Source of the DNA: Sulfopaludibacter sp035606355
GTDB lineage: Bacteria > Acidobacteriota > Terriglobia > Bryobacterales > Bryobacteraceae
Length of the DNA stretch: 64,000 bases
Reading direction: 5' to 3'
Assembly: GCA_035606355.1 (NCBI GenBank)
Contig: DATNFO010000061.1
Coordinates: forward strand, 248,001-312,000
Part shown: in pieces, positions 62,016 to 64,000 of the stretch
How the letters are laid out: each line of letters starts with the position of its first letter
Numbering within the stretch: position 1 is the stretch's first letter
Notes under the pieces: generated by a model
The model's input: the letters and a program-made list of their open reading frames with translations, nothing else
Told to the model about the DNA's origin: nothing
Database searches by the model: none
Made by a program: the position numbers and the translations under genes

Positions 62016-63437
62016 TTATTGCCCTACCATCGCGCGCATCTCTCCGACGAGACCTCGGAGTACGCCAGCGTGATGATTCAGTTCTGCTCCCGCCGCGGCG
62101 CTTTCTTCCGCTGAAGCCGCGTTTTTCTGCGTCACTTGCTCCATCTGCACCACTGCCCTGGCAATCTGCTCCATGCCCCGAGCCTGATCCTGGCTTCCGA
62201 TATTCACGTCATCCACCAACGATTTCACGCGGCCTGAATTCTCCGTCATGGCGCGAACCGCGCCCGCCATTTCGTCCAGACGGAGGTTGCCGTCGCGCGA
62301 CGTTTCGATGGATTCCTCAATCAGCCCCGCCGTATCCCGCGCTGCCTGAGCGCATCGCTGCGCGAGATTGCGAACCTCGTCCGCCACTACTGCGAATCCC
62401 AGGCCGGCCTCGCCTGCGCGCGCCGCTTCGACGGCTGCGTTGAGCGCAAGGATGTTGGTCTGAAACGCGATTTCGTCGATGACTTTGATGATGTTGGCGA
62501 TTTTTCGGCTGGAACCGTCAATCTCTTTCATCTTCTGCAGCATGCCGTCAAGCGTGTGGTTGACCTCGGTAGCGCCGGCCTCCGAACGTGCCATCAATTC
62601 CGCCACGTGCCGCGAGTGATCCGCATTCTTCCTTGAGATGGACGCGATCTCTTCGGTAGATGCCGATGTCTCTTGCAGCGACGCCGCCTGCTCATTCGCA
62701 CCCTGCGCCAGCGACTGACTGGCGCCTGAAACCTGACCGGCAGCTCCCGCTACCTGCTCTGCGCTTTCCGCCATCCTCGTCGAGAATGCGCGCAGCGCTC
62801 CATTCGCGCGATGCACGATCTGCAGCACTGAGCCGCCGACCGCGAGCGCCAACAAACCGAGCAGGACAGACACCCATGTGGACTGCTGCGACTTAGACGC
62901 CGATGCTTTGGATGCCGCCGAGAGTTCGTTTGCCTGCCTCTCCACCAGGGCCGACGCCTGCCTGCCGATGTCGTCCAGGCTGGGCTGCACGCGCTGCCCG
63001 AACATCGCCAGCGCGCCATCCATTTGATTGTTGCCGAGCGCCGTAGCGAGTTCCTGCTGCGCCGCAACTGCCTGCGCCGTCGCGCGGTCCACGTTCTGCA
63101 GTGCCCCGTCGGACCCGGCTACCGTCTCGAGCGAATGCAACTGCGTCAGGGCTTTCTGGAGTTGGTCGGACTTACGGCGGAAGTCGCGTTGCGATTCGTC
63201 CGACCGGGTCTTGTCGCCAAGCACGGCCGAAAGGACGCTGCCGCGTTCGGTTCCGGCCATCTCCCCGGCAAGTGTGGCGACCTGTCCGGCAAGGTATTGA
63301 CGGCGGGCAGTGACATTGGCGGCCTTATCCAGATCCGAATTGAGCGTGCGGGTCATTAACAGACACGCAACGGCAAGCAGGACCAGCAATCCCGACATGC
63401 CGGCAAACGCTGTGAGAAGCTTTCGGGTCAGACTCAT
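62016..63437 (-). CDS. Methyl-accepting chemotaxis protein
   Basis: 473 residues. TM1 at about 11-31, a periplasmic four-helix domain (35-185), TM2 at about 189-208, then the signalling domain directly, without a recognisable HAMP. The hairpin tip IDEIAFQTNILALNAAVEAARAGEAG and FAVVADEVRNLAQR are conserved. The protein ends without a CheR pentapeptide. It overlaps the TonB-like gene upstream by 4 bases, an unusual partnership. No other che genes are in the window. Confidence 0.93.
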   Translation of the reverse strand: MSLTRKLLTAFAGMSGLLVLLAVACLLMTRTLNSDLDKAANVTARRQYLAGQVATLAGEMAGTERGSVLSAVLGDKTRSDESQRDFRRKSDQLQKALTQLHSLETVAGSDGALQNVDRATAQAVAAQQELATALGNNQMDGALAMFGQRVQPSLDDIGRQASALVERQANELSAASKASASKSQQSTWVSVLLGLLALAVGGSVLQIVHRANGALRAFSTRMAESAEQVAGAAGQVSGASQSLAQGANEQAASLQETSASTEEIASISRKNADHSRHVAELMARSEAGATEVNHTLDGMLQKMKEIDGSSRKIANIIKVIDEIAFQTNILALNAAVEAARAGEAGLGFAVVADEVRNLAQRCAQAARDTAGLIEESIETSRDGNLRLDEMAGAVRAMTENSGRVKSLVDDVNIGSQDQARGMEQIARAVVQMEQVTQKNAASAEESAAAGAELNHHAGVLRGLVGEMRAMVGQ

Positions 63438-63793
63438 GACGCCCCTCCCAGCCGGAAGGTCAGACTCACCGGCAGGATGGCTTTGAGGGGCTTGCCATCT
63501 TCTTTGTAAGGCGTGAATTTCCAGTGCTTGACGGCGTCGGCCGCGGGCCTCGTAAGCAACGGGTTTCCGCTGACGATGGCCACCTGGCCGACCGTGGCAT
63601 CTTCGCTCAGGCTGATTTCCAGTTCGACCTCACCTTCGATTCTCAACTGCTTGGCGACAGAGGGATATTCGGGAGGCGTCCTGTTCACAATCAAGGACAT
63701 CGCGACTGCGCGGGTGACTTTTTTCGGCGCCTGTGCGAACAGAGAGGGCGCACAGCCGAGTAACAGACAACAGAGTAGGGTTCTGAAGTTCAT
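63434..63793 (-). CDS. Periplasmic TonB C-terminal domain protein
   Basis: 119 residues. A signal peptide (MNFRTLLCCLLLGCAPSLFA) is followed directly by a TonB-type beta domain (PPEYPSVAKQLRIEGEVELEISLSEDATVGQVAIVSGNPLL, AVKHWKFTPYKEDGKP). There is no proline-rich linker or ExbD-interacting helix, so it is not a classical energy transducer. First gene of a two-gene unit with the chemoreceptor. Confidence 0.88.
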   Translation of the reverse strand: MNFRTLLCCLLLGCAPSLFAQAPKKVTRAVAMSLIVNRTPPEYPSVAKQLRIEGEVELEISLSEDATVGQVAIVSGNPLLTRPAADAVKHWKFTPYKEDGKPLKAILPVSLTFRLGGAS

Positions 63794-63930
63794 TTTTGCC
63801 TCTGAATTCTTATCGGCGGCGGGAAGTAAAACCTTTAGCTGGATGTATGCGGTTTCACAGATCGAGTGAAAATAATTTCCCGGAATTTAGCGCTACCGCT
63901 TACAATCTGTAGTCGAGATTCCCCTCCCTT

Positions 63931-64000
63931 ATGCCCCACAGCCCGGCCCTTCCCGCTATCCTCGTGGTCGATGACGAGCCTACTGTGCTCAGTTGCGTCT
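63931..64000 (+). CDS. Response regulator, 5' end only
   Basis: 23 codons from ATG 63931 to the window edge: MPHSPALPAILVVDDEPTVLSCV. The hydrophobic strand followed by VDDE is the start of a receiver domain. Output domain and partner lie outside. The start ATG has no strong ribosome site (CCCTCCCTT upstream). Confidence 0.7.
   Translation, partial: MPHSPALPAILVVDDEPTVLSCV

Overview
The window is high-GC, densely coded chromosomal DNA from a bacterium that is most likely an acidobacterium of the Solibacter/Bryobacter group. Three observations point there: an NHL-repeat protein whose C-terminus matches the domain originally named from Solibacter (TIGR03437 type), a von Willebrand protein of the acidobacterial VWFA type (TIGR03436), and a PpiC/BON/DUF3617/PEP-CTERM accessory set with many intergenic palindromes. 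The assignment rests on pattern recognition, not on a search.

Layout. 0-7.6 kb: a secreted TPR/thioredoxin protein (cut by the window edge), a nitrogen-control operon amtB-PII-glnD (minus strand) and a small SET-domain protein. 7.6-10 kb: a lower-GC island with one P-loop ATPase gene split by a frameshift, next to a tRNA-like 3' fragment. 10-21.8 kb: M28 peptidase, a coupled DUF362/GH1-like pair, a lipoprotein-like gene, hairpin repeats that duplicate the tail of an SDR gene, a pair of membrane proteins of unknown role, and small secreted or anchored proteins including a PEP-CTERM remnant. 21.8-26.1 kb: a Ser/Thr kinase fused to a polytopic membrane domain, a parvulin and a BON protein.

26.1-31.4 kb: a complete type III-A effector operon csm1-csm5 (plus strand, start/stop overlaps). 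It is unusual. Csm1/Cas10 has no HD nuclease domain and no zinc ribbon but keeps GGDD. Csm2 has an Arg/Gly-rich tail. Csm4 has a long acidic linker that includes a fragment of the local palindromic repeat. No cas6, cas1, cas2, CARF effector or CRISPR array is visible in the window.

31.9-39.8 kb: a nested palindromic repeat block, thrB, a lone receiver protein, then housekeeping genes rpsB-tsf-pyrH-frr and rplM-rpsI with a 52-residue ribbon-helix-helix gene just upstream, and a SPOUT RNA methyltransferase. 39.8-46.3 kb: a purine-catabolism operon xdhA-xdhB-uraD-uricase-uraH-allC, running from xanthine to allantoate degradation but without allantoinase. 46.3-54.6 kb: the NHL protein and a two-gene ATP-driven (R)-2-hydroxyacyl-CoA dehydratase-activase type operon. 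54.7-64 kb: a lipase-maturation-factor-like membrane protein, secreted proteins, the VWFA protein, a ComF-like phosphoribosyltransferase with an HNH protein, a chemoreceptor coupled to a TonB-type protein, and the start of a response regulator.

Two families of structured repeats recur between genes. One is a palindrome with about 32-36-nt arms (24.5 kb, 32.1 kb, 32.3 kb, with half copies and a fragment inside csm4). The other is a double-hairpin unit (15.5 kb, with a relative at 11.7 kb).
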